From the NCBI GenBank assembly GCA_025728475.1, contig JAOBJN010000001.1:1-64000 (forward strand): a DNA stretch of 64,000 nucleotides. The letters are read 5' to 3'. Below the pieces are notes generated by a model. That model was not told the origin of the DNA and did not search any database. It saw only the letters and a program-made list of their open reading frames with translations. Source of the DNA: Candidatus Lightella neohaematopini (GTDB taxonomy: Bacteria > Pseudomonadota > Gammaproteobacteria > Enterobacterales > Enterobacteriaceae). Numbering within the stretch: the stretch's first letter is position 1; each line of letters opens with the position of its first letter. Positions 41,845-51,932 of the stretch are shown here, one piece after another. Position numbers and translations under genes: made by a program.

Positions 41845-42501
41845 ATGAACATACTAATTATTAATAATTCAACAACTGATTATTCAGTAGCATTAATAAA
41901 TAAATTTAACATAATATTATGTGGTATCATAATAAATAATAATGATTATATTAATTATTTATTGACAACAATTAATAATGTTTTTTTTAATTCTAATATT
42001 TCTTTAAAAGAACTACACGCACTAGCATTTAATAATGGACCAAGTAGTTTTACTAAAATTAGAATAATTAATAGTATAGCTCAAGGATTATCATTTAGTA
42101 ATAATATACCATTAATTAGTGTATCTAACCTTGTTGTATTAGCTGAAGGAGCATGGCGTTGTACTAAAACTAAAAAGATATTAGTTGTTAACTATGCATA
42201 TAATAATAAATTATATGTTGCTAAATATTGTAAAAATAATAATAATTGGTATTTAAAGAATAAAATTATTTTGTTGGATATTAAAGATATTATATCTTTT
42301 TGTAATAACTTATTAGGTAATTGGGTATTAACTGGTAATTTTTGGTTTTTGTATCCTAAAAAAAAATCTTATATAAGCAATAAATTTACTATACTAAATA
42401 GTAATAATTGTAATATATTAGATATGTGTGCATTAGTAGTGAATAAATTTAATATAAATAAATTAACTAAATTAGAAAATTTAGTACCAATATATATTTA
42501 A
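41845..42501 (+). CDS. tsaB: tRNA threonylcarbamoyladenosine synthesis protein TsaB
   Basis: TsaB forms the TsaBD(E) complex that makes t6A37 in ANN-decoding tRNAs. It has 218 residues (231 in E. coli). The ASKHA-fold start is seen in MNILIINNSTTDYSVAL, and the signature FNNGPSSFTKIRI stands for GPGSFTGLR with two changes. Other matches are AQGLSFSNNIPLISVS and LAEGAWR. It ends directly after VPIYI, without the last dozen residues of the E. coli protein. TsaB has no catalytic role of its own, which fits its strong drift. Confidence 0.9.
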   Translation: MNILIINNSTTDYSVALINKFNIILCGIIINNNDYINYLLTTINNVFFNSNISLKELHALAFNNGPSSFTKIRIINSIAQGLSFSNNIPLISVSNLVVLAEGAWRCTKTKKILVVNYAYNNKLYVAKYCKNNNNWYLKNKIILLDIKDIISFCNNLLGNWVLTGNFWFLYPKKKSYISNKFTILNSNNCNILDMCALVVNKFNINKLTKLENLVPIYI

Positions 42502-42669
42502 TAATATTTTTTTAAACATACTTAATTATGATAAATTTATATATGTAAATAATAGTCTTGAAATATTTAATAATTATAAATTAATAGATATTTTATTGAA
42601 TTAATATTATTCTAATATATAAAAAATTACTAAAAGTATTTGGTATTAAATGTAATTAATGAACTTAAT

Positions 42670-44010
42670 ATGAATAATTTATTAGAGATAAAAGAAAAAA
42701 TTTACTATGCAAAAAAAATTATTAATGAGTTACTAACATTAATTAATAATTATTCTGCTACTGCAGCAATTAATTTTATTACTACAATTGGTAGTACTTT
42801 TAGTACGTGTAACAATAAAATTGAATATATTAAATCTCACAATCATAGTAATATTACTATTGATATTTTTTTTAAAAATAAGAAAAGTAGTACTTCATCA
42901 AGTAATACTAAATTAAAAGAATTAATTAAAATAGTTCATAATTTAATTGCTATAATAAAATATTTATCTCCAGATGATGCTCATGATTTAGCAGATTTAA
43001 AACAACTAGCTATTAATAAAATACCAAATTTAAATTTATTTAATCCGTATGAGTTAACATATAATAAGTGTATAGATATAGTAAATTTAGTCGAACAATC
43101 AGCCAAAAAATATAGTAAATTAATTAATAACACTTATGGATATTTTGATTACTGTTATACTATACGAACATTTGGTAATAGTTATGGTATGCTACAAAGT
43201 TACACTTATAGTTGTTACCAAATACATTGTCAAGTAATTGCAAAAAATAATAATAATATGGAACGAGATTATTATTATACTATAAATTCTGATTTTAATA
43301 AGTTAGAACCATATCATGTAGTAGGTGAAAGAGCAGCGTATCGTGCCATACAAAGACTTAATTCTAATGTAATAAAAACTAAACAATATCCTGTAATATT
43401 CTTATCAGAAGTAGCTATTGAACTATTTTATTATTTAGCAAAAGCTATTAATGGATATAATGTATATAAAAAGTCTACTTTCTTGATAAAGAAATTCAAG
43501 AAAATTATATTTCCTAGTTGGTTGAATATTATTGAACGTCCTAATATTCCGTATGAACTTGGATCCACTCCATTTGATCGCGAAGGAGTAAAAACTAATG
43601 ATATTTTTATTGTAAAAAATGGAGTATTAAATACTTGGTTATTAGATAGTTATTCATCTAGAAAATTAAATCTTAGTAATAATGGGCATGCTGGGGGAAT
43701 TTATAACTGGTATGTAACAAATAATAATATTAATTTTAGTGATTTATTAAAATTAATGTATAATGGTGTGTTAGTAACAGAATTAATGGGGCATGAAGTA
43801 AATATTAATAATGGTAATTACTCTAAAGGAGTATTTGGATTTTTAATAAAAAATGGTCGTATTTCTTATCCGATCAGTGGAATAACTATTGCTAGTAATT
43901 TAAGTGATATGTTTAGTAATATTAGTAGTATTAGTAATGATATTGAATTAAGAAGTAATATTAAATGTGGATCATTATTAATTAATAATATGAATATTGC
44001 TGGTTTATAG
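42670..44010 (+). CDS. pmbA: TldD partner protein TldE (PmbA)
   Basis: Non-metal subunit of the TldD/TldE protease. From the ATG at 42670 it has 446 residues (450 in E. coli); an in-frame TTG at 42640 would give 456 and cannot be excluded. Strong blocks are GNSYGMLQSYTYSCYQIHC, ERDYYYTINS, YKKSTFLIKKF, STPFDREGVKT, LLDSYSSRKLNLSNNGHAGG and VTELMGHEVN. The HExxxH of TldD is absent, as expected. Convergent with dapE with only 4 bp between stops. Confidence 0.95.
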   Translation: MNNLLEIKEKIYYAKKIINELLTLINNYSATAAINFITTIGSTFSTCNNKIEYIKSHNHSNITIDIFFKNKKSSTSSSNTKLKELIKIVHNLIAIIKYLSPDDAHDLADLKQLAINKIPNLNLFNPYELTYNKCIDIVNLVEQSAKKYSKLINNTYGYFDYCYTIRTFGNSYGMLQSYTYSCYQIHCQVIAKNNNNMERDYYYTINSDFNKLEPYHVVGERAAYRAIQRLNSNVIKTKQYPVIFLSEVAIELFYYLAKAINGYNVYKKSTFLIKKFKKIIFPSWLNIIERPNIPYELGSTPFDREGVKTNDIFIVKNGVLNTWLLDSYSSRKLNLSNNGHAGGIYNWYVTNNNINFSDLLKLMYNGVLVTELMGHEVNINNGNYSKGVFGFLIKNGRISYPISGITIASNLSDMFSNISSISNDIELRSNIKCGSLLINNMNIAGL

Positions 44011-44014
44011 TTTT

Positions 44015-45166
44015 TTAAGTTAATATATTTTTTATAATACGATAATATATTTTTACTAGTTGTTGTAAGTCAGTTATACTTACACATTCGTTTTCTTGAT
44101 GAATAGTTTTATTTATTAAACCTAACTCAATTATTTGAGTTCCTAATTTATTAATAAATCTTCCATCAGAAGTACCACCATTATTATTAATGCTAGGCAT
44201 GATACCTTGATAAAAATTAATTGCTTCTTTAACTATCCTTAATAACTTGCCAGTACGGCTAATAAAGGCATTACTAGAAATTACCCAATTAATTTTATAG
44301 TTTAAATTATATTTATTAATTAATAACTCAATTTTATTCTTAATAATAGATACTTTAAGTTTATAATTAAAACGAAAATTAAGTTGTATCATTATTTTTC
44401 TTGGAGTTGTATTAGTATAATTATTATCAGTAATAATATTAATAACTTGAAAAGTAGTTGGTGGTGTCATTAAACTTAATAAATTTAAATTTTCTATAAC
44501 TCTTGATATTTGACTAATTATATTTATTACCTGATAAATAGGATTAGCTAAAATGCTATAATAAGCAACATGTTTTTGTTTACTATAAATAGTTAAATTA
44601 CAAGTTAATGATCCCCTACGCCCGTTTTTTATATTATCACCTAATTTATAGATACTAGATGGTTCTCCAATAATACAATAATTTATATTTTTATTTATAC
44701 TAATTAACTCATCAACTATTTTAATAGTTCCATCAGTAGCTTCTGACTCCTCGTCAGAAGTAATTAAAAATAATAAAGTACCTAAATGGTATGGATTATA
44801 CTTTAAAAAATACTCTGTTGCTACTATCATAGCTGATAATGCTCCTTTCATATCTACAGAGCCTCTACCATATAACATTCCATTATATAAAGTAGGATTA
44901 AAAGGATTAAAATACCAATTACAAATATTTCCAGGACCAACTACATCAGTATGACCAGAAAATGCTAAAGTTGGTTCTTTATTACCGTGCCAAGCAATAA
45001 AATTACTAGTCTTTTTACTAGGAAGTAATTTAATTATAAAACCTAATTTATTTAATCTATCTATTAAAATTTCTTGACAACCATTATCGATTGGACTAAT
45101 AGATTTTCTTTTAATTAATTTTTTAGTTAAAAATAATACTGAACTTAATATATTAAAATTATTCAT
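44015..45166 (-). CDS. dapE: Succinyl-diaminopimelate desuccinylase
   Basis: Late step of diaminopimelate/lysine synthesis, needed for peptidoglycan cross-links. It has 383 residues (375 in E. coli). Zinc-ligand motifs are AFSGHTDVVGPG, GRGSVDMKGALSAM, TSDEESEATDGT, GEPSSIYKLGDNIKNGRRGS and the C-terminal TIHQENECV. NNGGTSDGRFI is conserved. The gene follows tkt by 12 bp; tal, tkt and dapE lie in the same region in E. coli. Confidence 0.96.
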   Translation of the reverse strand: MNNFNILSSVLFLTKKLIKRKSISPIDNGCQEILIDRLNKLGFIIKLLPSKKTSNFIAWHGNKEPTLAFSGHTDVVGPGNICNWYFNPFNPTLYNGMLYGRGSVDMKGALSAMIVATEYFLKYNPYHLGTLLFLITSDEESEATDGTIKIVDELISINKNINYCIIGEPSSIYKLGDNIKNGRRGSLTCNLTIYSKQKHVAYYSILANPIYQVINIISQISRVIENLNLLSLMTPPTTFQVINIITDNNYTNTTPRKIMIQLNFRFNYKLKVSIIKNKIELLINKYNLNYKINWVISSNAFISRTGKLLRIVKEAINFYQGIMPSINNNGGTSDGRFINKLGTQIIELGLINKTIHQENECVSITDLQQLVKIYYRIIKNILT

Positions 45167-45178
45167 TAATATAAATTT

Positions 45179-47167
45179 TTACAACAGTTTTTTTGCTTGA
45201 TTAACAATATTACTAACATTAAATTTAAATAAATTAAATAAGTCTTCTGCTTTAGCAGATTTACCAAATTCGTTGATTCCTATAACAATTCCATTAATAC
45301 CAACATATTTATACCAAAAATTACTAACACCAGCTTCTATAGCAATACGTTTAGTTACTAAGCTAGGTAACACATAATCTTTATAATCATTATTTTGTAA
45401 ATCAAAAACATTAGTTGATGGTAATGATACTACGCGAATATTGTAATTTTCCTGGCTTAACAAGTAATAAGCCTCAATTGCCAATATAACTTCTGATCCT
45501 GTGGCAATAATTATTAATTCAGGTAATTTGATGCAATTTCTTATTATATAACCTCCTCTAATAATATTTGATAATTCAATTTTAGGTACATTATATTTTT
45601 GTTTTATTATTTGTTTAGACAAAACTAAAACAGTAGGACCTTGATATTCAATAGCAAATTTCCATGAAAATAATGTTTCTATATAATTACATGGTCTCCA
45701 AACCACTAAATTGGGTATAATACGCAAACTTGATAATTGCTCTATTGGTTGATGTGTAGGTCCATCTTCTCCTACACCTATAGAATCATGAGTATATATC
45801 ATAATATGACGTATTTTCATTAAAGCTGCCATACGTATAGCATTTTTTGCATAATCAGAAAATACTAAAAATGTAGCAGTGTATGGTAATAACCCACCAT
45901 GACATGATATACCATTAGCAATTGCTGTCATACCAAATTCACGTACTCCATAATTAATATAATTACCAAAAATATCACTATTAATAGATTTAGACTTAGA
46001 CCATAAAACGCAGTTACTAATTGATAAATCTGCAGATCCACCAACTAATTCTGGTAAATAATCACCGATGTAATTTAATATCTTTTGAGATATTTGTCTT
46101 GTGGAAGAATCATGATTATTTTTTAAAAATTTTTTAATTAAATAATTATTAATATCAATCCAATTTTTTGGTAAATTATTTTTTATTCGTCTTTTTAATT
46201 CTTTTGCTAAATGAGGATAATGTTTAGTATATTGTATTAATTTATTATCCCAATCTAATTCTTTTTGTCTACCTATATTACGAGCATTCCATAAACTATA
46301 AATTTTTTCTGAAATCTTAAATAAAGACATATCATGCCAATTTAATAATTTTCTTACTTCAATATTTTCTTCTTCTCCTAGTGGAGCACCATGAGAGATA
46401 GATTTACCACTTTTATTAGGTGAACCAAATGCAATAATAGTTTTACAAATTATTAATGATGGTTTATCAACAACATTTCGTGCAAGTCTTATTGCTTTAC
46501 TAATTTCTTTACTATTATGTCCATCTACGTTATCTAATACATGCCAGTGATAAGATTTAAATCTTAATGCTGTATTATCTGCAAACCAATCTTTAACATT
46601 ACCATCTATTGATATATTATTACTATCATATAATACAATTAATTTACCTAATTGCATGACCCCAGCTAAAGATCCTACTTCATGTGATATTCCTTCCATC
46701 ATACATCCATCACCCACTAAAACATATGTATAATGATCTATAATATTATAATTTGGTTTATTAAATTTTACTGATAATAACTTTTCGGCGATAGCTAAAC
46801 CAACTGCATTTGCAAATCCTTGTCCTAATGGACCTGTAGTTACTTCAATTCCCATACCGTATTCTGGATGACCAGGAGTATTAGAATATAATTGACGAAA
46901 ACTTCTTAAATCATTTATTGAAATGTCATAACCAGTTAAATGTAATATTGCATATAATAACATTGAACTATGACCATTAGATAAAATAAATCTATCTCTA
47001 TTAAACCAAAATGGATTTAATGGATTATGATTTATATAATCTCTCCAAAGTACCTCAGCTATATCAGCCATACCTAAAGGAGTTCCAGGATGACCAGAAT
47101 TAGCATTTTGTATAGCATCGATACTTAATATACGAATAGCATTTGCTAAAATTCTTCTATTTATCAT
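45179..47167 (-). CDS. tkt: Transketolase
   Basis: Thiamine-diphosphate enzyme of the non-oxidative pentose phosphate pathway that makes erythrose-4-phosphate and pentoses. It has 662 residues (663 in E. coli). Motifs are AIQNANSGHPGTPLGMADI, LSNGHSSMLLYA, TTGPLGQGFANAVG, the ThDP-binding VGDGCMMEGISHEVGSLAG and GEDGPTHQPIEQLSSLR. The synteny with tal suggests the tktB-like locus, but the paralogue cannot be told from sequence by eye. Confidence 0.96.
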   Translation of the reverse strand: MINRRILANAIRILSIDAIQNANSGHPGTPLGMADIAEVLWRDYINHNPLNPFWFNRDRFILSNGHSSMLLYAILHLTGYDISINDLRSFRQLYSNTPGHPEYGMGIEVTTGPLGQGFANAVGLAIAEKLLSVKFNKPNYNIIDHYTYVLVGDGCMMEGISHEVGSLAGVMQLGKLIVLYDSNNISIDGNVKDWFADNTALRFKSYHWHVLDNVDGHNSKEISKAIRLARNVVDKPSLIICKTIIAFGSPNKSGKSISHGAPLGEEENIEVRKLLNWHDMSLFKISEKIYSLWNARNIGRQKELDWDNKLIQYTKHYPHLAKELKRRIKNNLPKNWIDINNYLIKKFLKNNHDSSTRQISQKILNYIGDYLPELVGGSADLSISNCVLWSKSKSINSDIFGNYINYGVREFGMTAIANGISCHGGLLPYTATFLVFSDYAKNAIRMAALMKIRHIMIYTHDSIGVGEDGPTHQPIEQLSSLRIIPNLVVWRPCNYIETLFSWKFAIEYQGPTVLVLSKQIIKQKYNVPKIELSNIIRGGYIIRNCIKLPELIIIATGSEVILAIEAYYLLSQENYNIRVVSLPSTNVFDLQNNDYKDYVLPSLVTKRIAIEAGVSNFWYKYVGINGIVIGINEFGKSAKAEDLFNLFKFNVSNIVNQAKKLL

Positions 47168-47242
47168 AAAATGATGTAAACATTTTAATTAACATTTATT
47201 TAATTAAAGCCATTAAAATCAAAAATTATATTACCACACTAA

Positions 47243-48196
47243 TTAATATAATTTAGATGCTAAAAAATACTCTATATTAATTTGATCTGAAATAAATTTA
47301 TTTATCCCTTCATATAATTTATTCATAACAACTAAATTCTTACTACATTTAGTTTTAAATTCATTTTCTGATATATATGGTAATTTATTTTTATTATTAC
47401 AACTATATTTATTAATTATGGAATTTTTTATAAAACTAATATTTTCTAGTTTAGATAATATATTTGGAGGAACTGTTAAATAATCACATTCAATTAATGA
47501 TACAATTTGATCAATATTACGTATACTAGCTCCCATGATTGCTGTTTTATAATTATAATATTTATAAAATTTATTTATCTTTTTTACTAAGTGTACACCA
47601 TAATCATAATTATTATTATAATTATTATTCTTATTATTAATATACCAATCATTAATTCTACTAATAAAAGGAGATACTAAATATACTCCAGCTTCAGCAC
47701 AAGCTCTAGCTTGAACAAAAGATAGTATTAATGTTAAATTACAATTAATACCACTTTTTTGAAGTTCTTCAGCTGCTTTTATTCCTTCCCAAGTAGAAAC
47801 TATTTTTATTAAAATACGTGATTTATCAATATCATATTCCTTACACATATTTATTAATTCTTGTGCTTTTCTTATACATAAATCAATATTAAAAGAAAAT
47901 CTAGCATCTATTTCTATAGAAATAGTACCAGATATAATGTTTAAAATTTTATTAATTAAATTAACTAAAAATTTATTTATAGCATAATTTATTCTTCTTG
48001 TTAAAAAAATACTTTTTTTTCTTGCGTATAATATTGCATTATCTAAAAGATTTTTATAACCATAAGAATTAATAATTTTAAAAATTATTGATGGATTTGT
48101 AGTTACATGATCAACCATATAATGTTTAATATAATTAATATTACCAGTATCTATAGATAGATTAATACTTTTTTTTAAAAATTTTAATTGTTTCAA
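47243..48196 (-). CDS. tal: Transaldolase
   Basis: Exchanges three-carbon units between sugar phosphates in the pentose phosphate pathway through a Schiff base. It has 317 residues (316-317 in E. coli). The catalytic lysine lies in RILIKIVSTWEGIKAAEEL, followed by GINCNLTLILSFVQARACAEAG. DHVTTNPSIIF stands for DATTNPSL(I/L). It lies upstream of tkt, as talA-tktB do in E. coli. The 76-bp gap to tkt is long for this genome. Confidence 0.94.
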   Translation of the reverse strand: MKQLKFLKKSINLSIDTGNINYIKHYMVDHVTTNPSIIFKIINSYGYKNLLDNAILYARKKSIFLTRRINYAINKFLVNLINKILNIISGTISIEIDARFSFNIDLCIRKAQELINMCKEYDIDKSRILIKIVSTWEGIKAAEELQKSGINCNLTLILSFVQARACAEAGVYLVSPFISRINDWYINNKNNNYNNNYDYGVHLVKKINKFYKYYNYKTAIMGASIRNIDQIVSLIECDYLTVPPNILSKLENISFIKNSIINKYSCNNKNKLPYISENEFKTKCSKNLVVMNKLYEGINKFISDQINIEYFLASKLY

Positions 48197-48394
48197 AATA
48201 TATTACCTACAATTATCATTTAGTTAAATACTTTAGTATAGAATTTTATATAATTAATTATATATTATCAATTATTTCATAATTAATACAAAATTAATTT
48301 CTAATTTTTGATAAATTAAATATATTAACTTATTAAATTAATTTATAATTAGATAAATTTTATATTGTAAATACTATTTATTAAAGATATTAAT

Positions 48395-50131
48395 ATGGGT
48401 AAAATTAAAAGAAAAATTATTAGTATACGTAAATTAATTAATTATTGGAACTATTTATATTATGTAAAAAATAAACCAATTGTTTCAGATTATGAATATG
48501 ATCAAGCTGTAAAGGAATTAATTTTATTAGAAAATTATAGACCGGATTTAATTACTTCAGAATCACCAACTCAAAAAATAAATGTAAATATTAAAAATTT
48601 TCATAATAGTATTCATCATATTTCACCAATGTTATCATTTGATAGTATATATAAATATAATGATTTAATAAATTTTGATAATAAAATACGTAATATATTT
48701 AAAGTTGATCGTATCGTATATTGTTGTGAACCAAAAATTGACGGAGTAGCTGTAAGTATTTTATATGAAAATGGTAAATTAAAATATGCAGTTACAAGAG
48801 GTAATGGTTATATTGGAGAAAATATAACTAATAATATACTTAATATAAGCAGTATTCCATTATCAATAGAAAACAATATCACTAAAATTCCATCATTGTT
48901 AGAGATTAGGGGTGAAGTATTTTTAATTAGAAATAATAAATCTAATTTACTTAATGAACGTAATAATGTAGCTGGAGCATTAAGAAAATCTAATTTAGAT
49001 GTTTCTGATAAAAAGTTATTAGGTTTTTATTGTTACAGTGCTGACATTATCAGTAAAGAATTGTTTTTTGATTATCATTACAATTTATTACAATATTTAA
49101 AATTATACAAAATACCAATCAATAAATACATTAGTTGTTTTACTAATACTAAAGACATAATAAAATTTTATCATGATATGCATAAAAAAAAGGCACTACT
49201 TAATTTTAATACTGATGGTATAGTAATTAAAATAAATTCTTTTGCAATGCAAAAGAAATTAGGTGTGACTAATAAAATTCATAAATGGGCTATAGCATAT
49301 AAATTTCCTTCACATGAAAAAATTACTACTGTAAAAAATATTGTATATCAAGTTGGTAGAACTGGAGTTATCACTCCAGTAGCTAAATTAAGTATGATTA
49401 ATATTGCTGGTGCTAATATAACTAGTGCTAGTCTACATAATTTTAATGAAATAGAAAAATTAAATATCATGATAAATGATACTGTAATTGTTAGCAGAAT
49501 AGGTGATGTAATACCTAAAATTACTAAAGTATTGTTATATAAAAGAAATAGCAATGCTATAAAAATAAAGATACCAAATAAGTGTCCTGTATGTAATTCT
49601 GTTACTAAGTATAATTCTAATAAAACAAAATTAATCTGTACTGGTAAATTAAATTGTAGTGCTCAATTTACTGAATTAGTTAAACATTTTGTATCAAAAA
49701 ATGCTGTTAATATTCCCGGTTTAGGAAATAAATTAATATCTAAATTAATAAATAATAATATTATATCAAATTTAATAGATATATTTTACTTAAAAGAAGT
49801 TGATTTAATTAAGATCAGTGGTATAAATCATAGATTAGCAAAAAAAATTATTTGTGAAATAAAACAATCTAAAAAAAATATTAATTTACCTAATTTTATA
49901 TATTCATTAGGGATAAATGGGGTGGGGATTGTTACATCAATTTTACTATCGAAATTCTATAAAAATATTAATTCGTTAATTGTTAGTGATATTAAAATAT
50001 TAATGCGAATTAAAGGAGTTGGTTTAAAAACAGCAAAAAATATATACGATTTTTTTCAAGATAAAAACAACTTATTTATAGTAAAAACTTTAATAAGTAA
50101 AAAGATTGGACTAAATCTATTTTATAAATAA
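48395..50131 (+). CDS. ligA: NAD-dependent DNA ligase lacking the BRCT domain
   Basis: Seals nicks during replication and repair. It has 578 residues, against 671 in E. coli. Domain Ia (YYVKNKPIVSDYEYDQ) is followed by the nucleotidyltransferase with catalytic lysine in CEPKIDGVAVSIL, then the OB fold (VSRIGDVIPKI), the four-Cys zinc finger (CPVC, then LICTGKLNCSA) and HhH repeats ending near GVGLKTAKNIYDFF. The protein stops where E. coli domain 4 (BRCT, from about 587) would begin. Known work on LigA indicates BRCT aids DNA binding but is not strictly required. The neighbour zipA is absent. Confidence 0.95.
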   Translation: MGKIKRKIISIRKLINYWNYLYYVKNKPIVSDYEYDQAVKELILLENYRPDLITSESPTQKINVNIKNFHNSIHHISPMLSFDSIYKYNDLINFDNKIRNIFKVDRIVYCCEPKIDGVAVSILYENGKLKYAVTRGNGYIGENITNNILNISSIPLSIENNITKIPSLLEIRGEVFLIRNNKSNLLNERNNVAGALRKSNLDVSDKKLLGFYCYSADIISKELFFDYHYNLLQYLKLYKIPINKYISCFTNTKDIIKFYHDMHKKKALLNFNTDGIVIKINSFAMQKKLGVTNKIHKWAIAYKFPSHEKITTVKNIVYQVGRTGVITPVAKLSMINIAGANITSASLHNFNEIEKLNIMINDTVIVSRIGDVIPKITKVLLYKRNSNAIKIKIPNKCPVCNSVTKYNSNKTKLICTGKLNCSAQFTELVKHFVSKNAVNIPGLGNKLISKLINNNIISNLIDIFYLKEVDLIKISGINHRLAKKIICEIKQSKKNINLPNFIYSLGINGVGIVTSILLSKFYKNINSLIVSDIKILMRIKGVGLKTAKNIYDFFQDKNNLFIVKTLISKKIGLNLFYK

Positions 50132-50182
50132 TTAATTATATTAAAATTATAAATTTTTATAATATTTACTTTTGATTATTAT

Positions 50183-51019
50183 ATGAAAAATAAAAAATTA
50201 ATTGGTTTTCATATTACAACAAAATATGGACTATCTAATGTAGTTTTAATTGCTAACAAACTAAAAATTAAAGCATTTTCATTATTTTTAACAGATAATA
50301 ATTCAATAAATAAATTTTTAAATATAAAAGAAATTATTAATTTTCGTAATAATTGTAAAAAATATAATTATTCATCTGATCAAATTTTAGTTCATAGTAG
50401 TTATTTAATTAATTTAGGTCATCCAACAACTAGCGGTATTAATAGATCAAGATATTTATTTTTTAGTGAATTATATAAATGTAAACAACTAGGATTAAAA
50501 CTAATTAATTTTCATTTAGGTAATCATTTATATAAAATTAACATTAATAATTGTTTAACAAGAATAGCAGAATCAATTAATTTAGCATTAAATAGATTTA
50601 ATGATGTTGTATTAATTATGGAAAATTCTGCTGGACAAGGAAGTAGTGTTGGATTTGATTTTGAACACTTATCTAATATTATTAATATGATTAATAATAA
50701 GAATAGAATTGGTGTATGTTTAGATACTTGTCATGCTTTTGCAGCTGGTTATGATATAAGTAATAATTACTACGAAGTATTTAATAAATTTAATAATATT
50801 ATTGGATTAAAATATTTAAAAGCTATTCATTTGAATGATTCAAAAAATAAATGTAATAGCAGAATTGATCGACATGCATCTCTAGGACAAGGAATGATAA
50901 ATATTAAAATGTTTAAATGGATTATGTTAAATAATGAATTAAATAAAATTCCCATAATTATAGAAACCCCACCAAAAAATTGGATAAATGAAATAACTTG
51001 GTTGGAAAATTTAGTCTAA
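50183..51019 (+). CDS. nfo: Endonuclease IV (AP endonuclease)
   Basis: Cleaves DNA at abasic sites in base-excision repair. It has 278 residues (285 in E. coli). Metal-binding motifs are LINFHLGNH, IMENSAGQGSSVG, GVCLDTCHAFAAGYD, LKAIHLNDSKN, RIDRHASLGQG and the final IIIETPP. It converges on lpoB, and their stop codons overlap by 4 bases. In E. coli nfo lies elsewhere, so this is a rearrangement junction. Confidence 0.95.
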   Translation: MKNKKLIGFHITTKYGLSNVVLIANKLKIKAFSLFLTDNNSINKFLNIKEIINFRNNCKKYNYSSDQILVHSSYLINLGHPTTSGINRSRYLFFSELYKCKQLGLKLINFHLGNHLYKININNCLTRIAESINLALNRFNDVVLIMENSAGQGSSVGFDFEHLSNIINMINNKNRIGVCLDTCHAFAAGYDISNNYYEVFNKFNNIIGLKYLKAIHLNDSKNKCNSRIDRHASLGQGMINIKMFKWIMLNNELNKIPIIIETPPKNWINEITWLENLV

Positions 51020-51579
51020 AAATTATTAGACCAGACTATTTCCCCTGTTTTAGTATTAAAAATTTGTATTCCTACATTAGGAAAAATATTATGACTATTA
51101 ATAGTAGTGCGCATTATATACTTGCTATGTAGGTAATTACTTAACCATATTGACTTGTTTATGGATACTGGTATAGAATTAATTTCACTACCTAGTTTGT
51201 TATAAGCTAATTTTAGTTGTTGAATACTCACTATTTGTTTTTTATCTAAAAAATTACTTAATGCTTCTATTAATTCTTCAGTAATACTTTCTATATTTAG
51301 ATAATTATTGGTATTATTAATAATACTATCAACTAATATTAATTCATTATTTTTGATAATATTTAATTTTGATGATTGTTTAAATACTGTTAAAAAATAA
51401 CTATACCAATCTATAATTTTATTACTACTAGTTAGATTATCAGTATTAGTATTAGATTTATGATAAAATTTACTTAACTTATTAATATTTAAACTTTTTA
51501 CTTTACTAAATGAGCAACTACTTAGTGTAAATAACACTATAGTCATTAATATAGTATTAGCTAATAATTTAATTCTCAC
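51016..51579 (-). CDS. lpoB: Outer-membrane lipoprotein LpoB, activator of PBP1b
   Basis: LpoB reaches from the outer membrane to stimulate the peptidoglycan synthase PBP1b. It has 187 residues (213 in E. coli), starting with GTG that overlaps the hinT stop by one base. A signal peptide ends in the lipobox LSSC with Cys22. The folded domain has ILVDSIINNTNNYLNIESIT, IVSIQQLKLAYNKLG and a C-terminal QIFNTKTGEIVWS, all parallel to E. coli LpoB. ycfL, between hinT and lpoB in E. coli, is lost. Similarity is moderate and synteny decisive. Confidence 0.85.
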   Translation of the reverse strand: MRIKLLANTILMTIVLFTLSSCSFSKVKSLNINKLSKFYHKSNTNTDNLTSSNKIIDWYSYFLTVFKQSSKLNIIKNNELILVDSIINNTNNYLNIESITEELIEALSNFLDKKQIVSIQQLKLAYNKLGSEINSIPVSINKSIWLSNYLHSKYIMRTTINSHNIFPNVGIQIFNTKTGEIVWSNNF

Positions 51580-51923
51580 TATAATATACTACCTAAAGGT
51601 TTACCACCTAATAAATGTACATGTAAATGATTAATTTCTTGTCCTCCATGAAAATTACAGTTTATAATTAATCTATAACCACTTTTATCTATACGATATT
51701 TTTTAGCCATTTTAGTAGCAACAATTAATAATTTACCTAATAAAACAGTATCATCATCATTAATATCGTTTAATGAAGCAATTAATTTATTAGTTACAAT
51801 TAATATATGTACCGGGGCTTTCTTATTAATATCATGAAAAGCAGTAACAAAATCATCTTGATATAAAATTTTAGTATTAGTTTTGTTATTTATAATATTC
51901 ATAAAAATACAATGTTTATTCAT
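51579..51923 (-). CDS. hinT: HIT-family purine nucleoside phosphoramidase HinT
   Basis: Hydrolyses adenosine 5'-monophosphoramidates and aminoacyl-adenylates. It has 114 residues (119 in E. coli). The histidine triad is in NHLHVHLLGGKPLG, with YQDDFVTAFHDINKKAPVH and NFHGGQE upstream. It follows tatD by 9 bp in a leftward block that matches E. coli tatD(ycfH)...hinT-lpoB, with ptsG and fhuE removed. Confidence 0.96.
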   Translation of the reverse strand: MNKHCIFMNIINNKTNTKILYQDDFVTAFHDINKKAPVHILIVTNKLIASLNDINDDDTVLLGKLLIVATKMAKKYRIDKSGYRLIINCNFHGGQEINHLHVHLLGGKPLGSIL

Positions 51924-51932
51924 TATAATACT

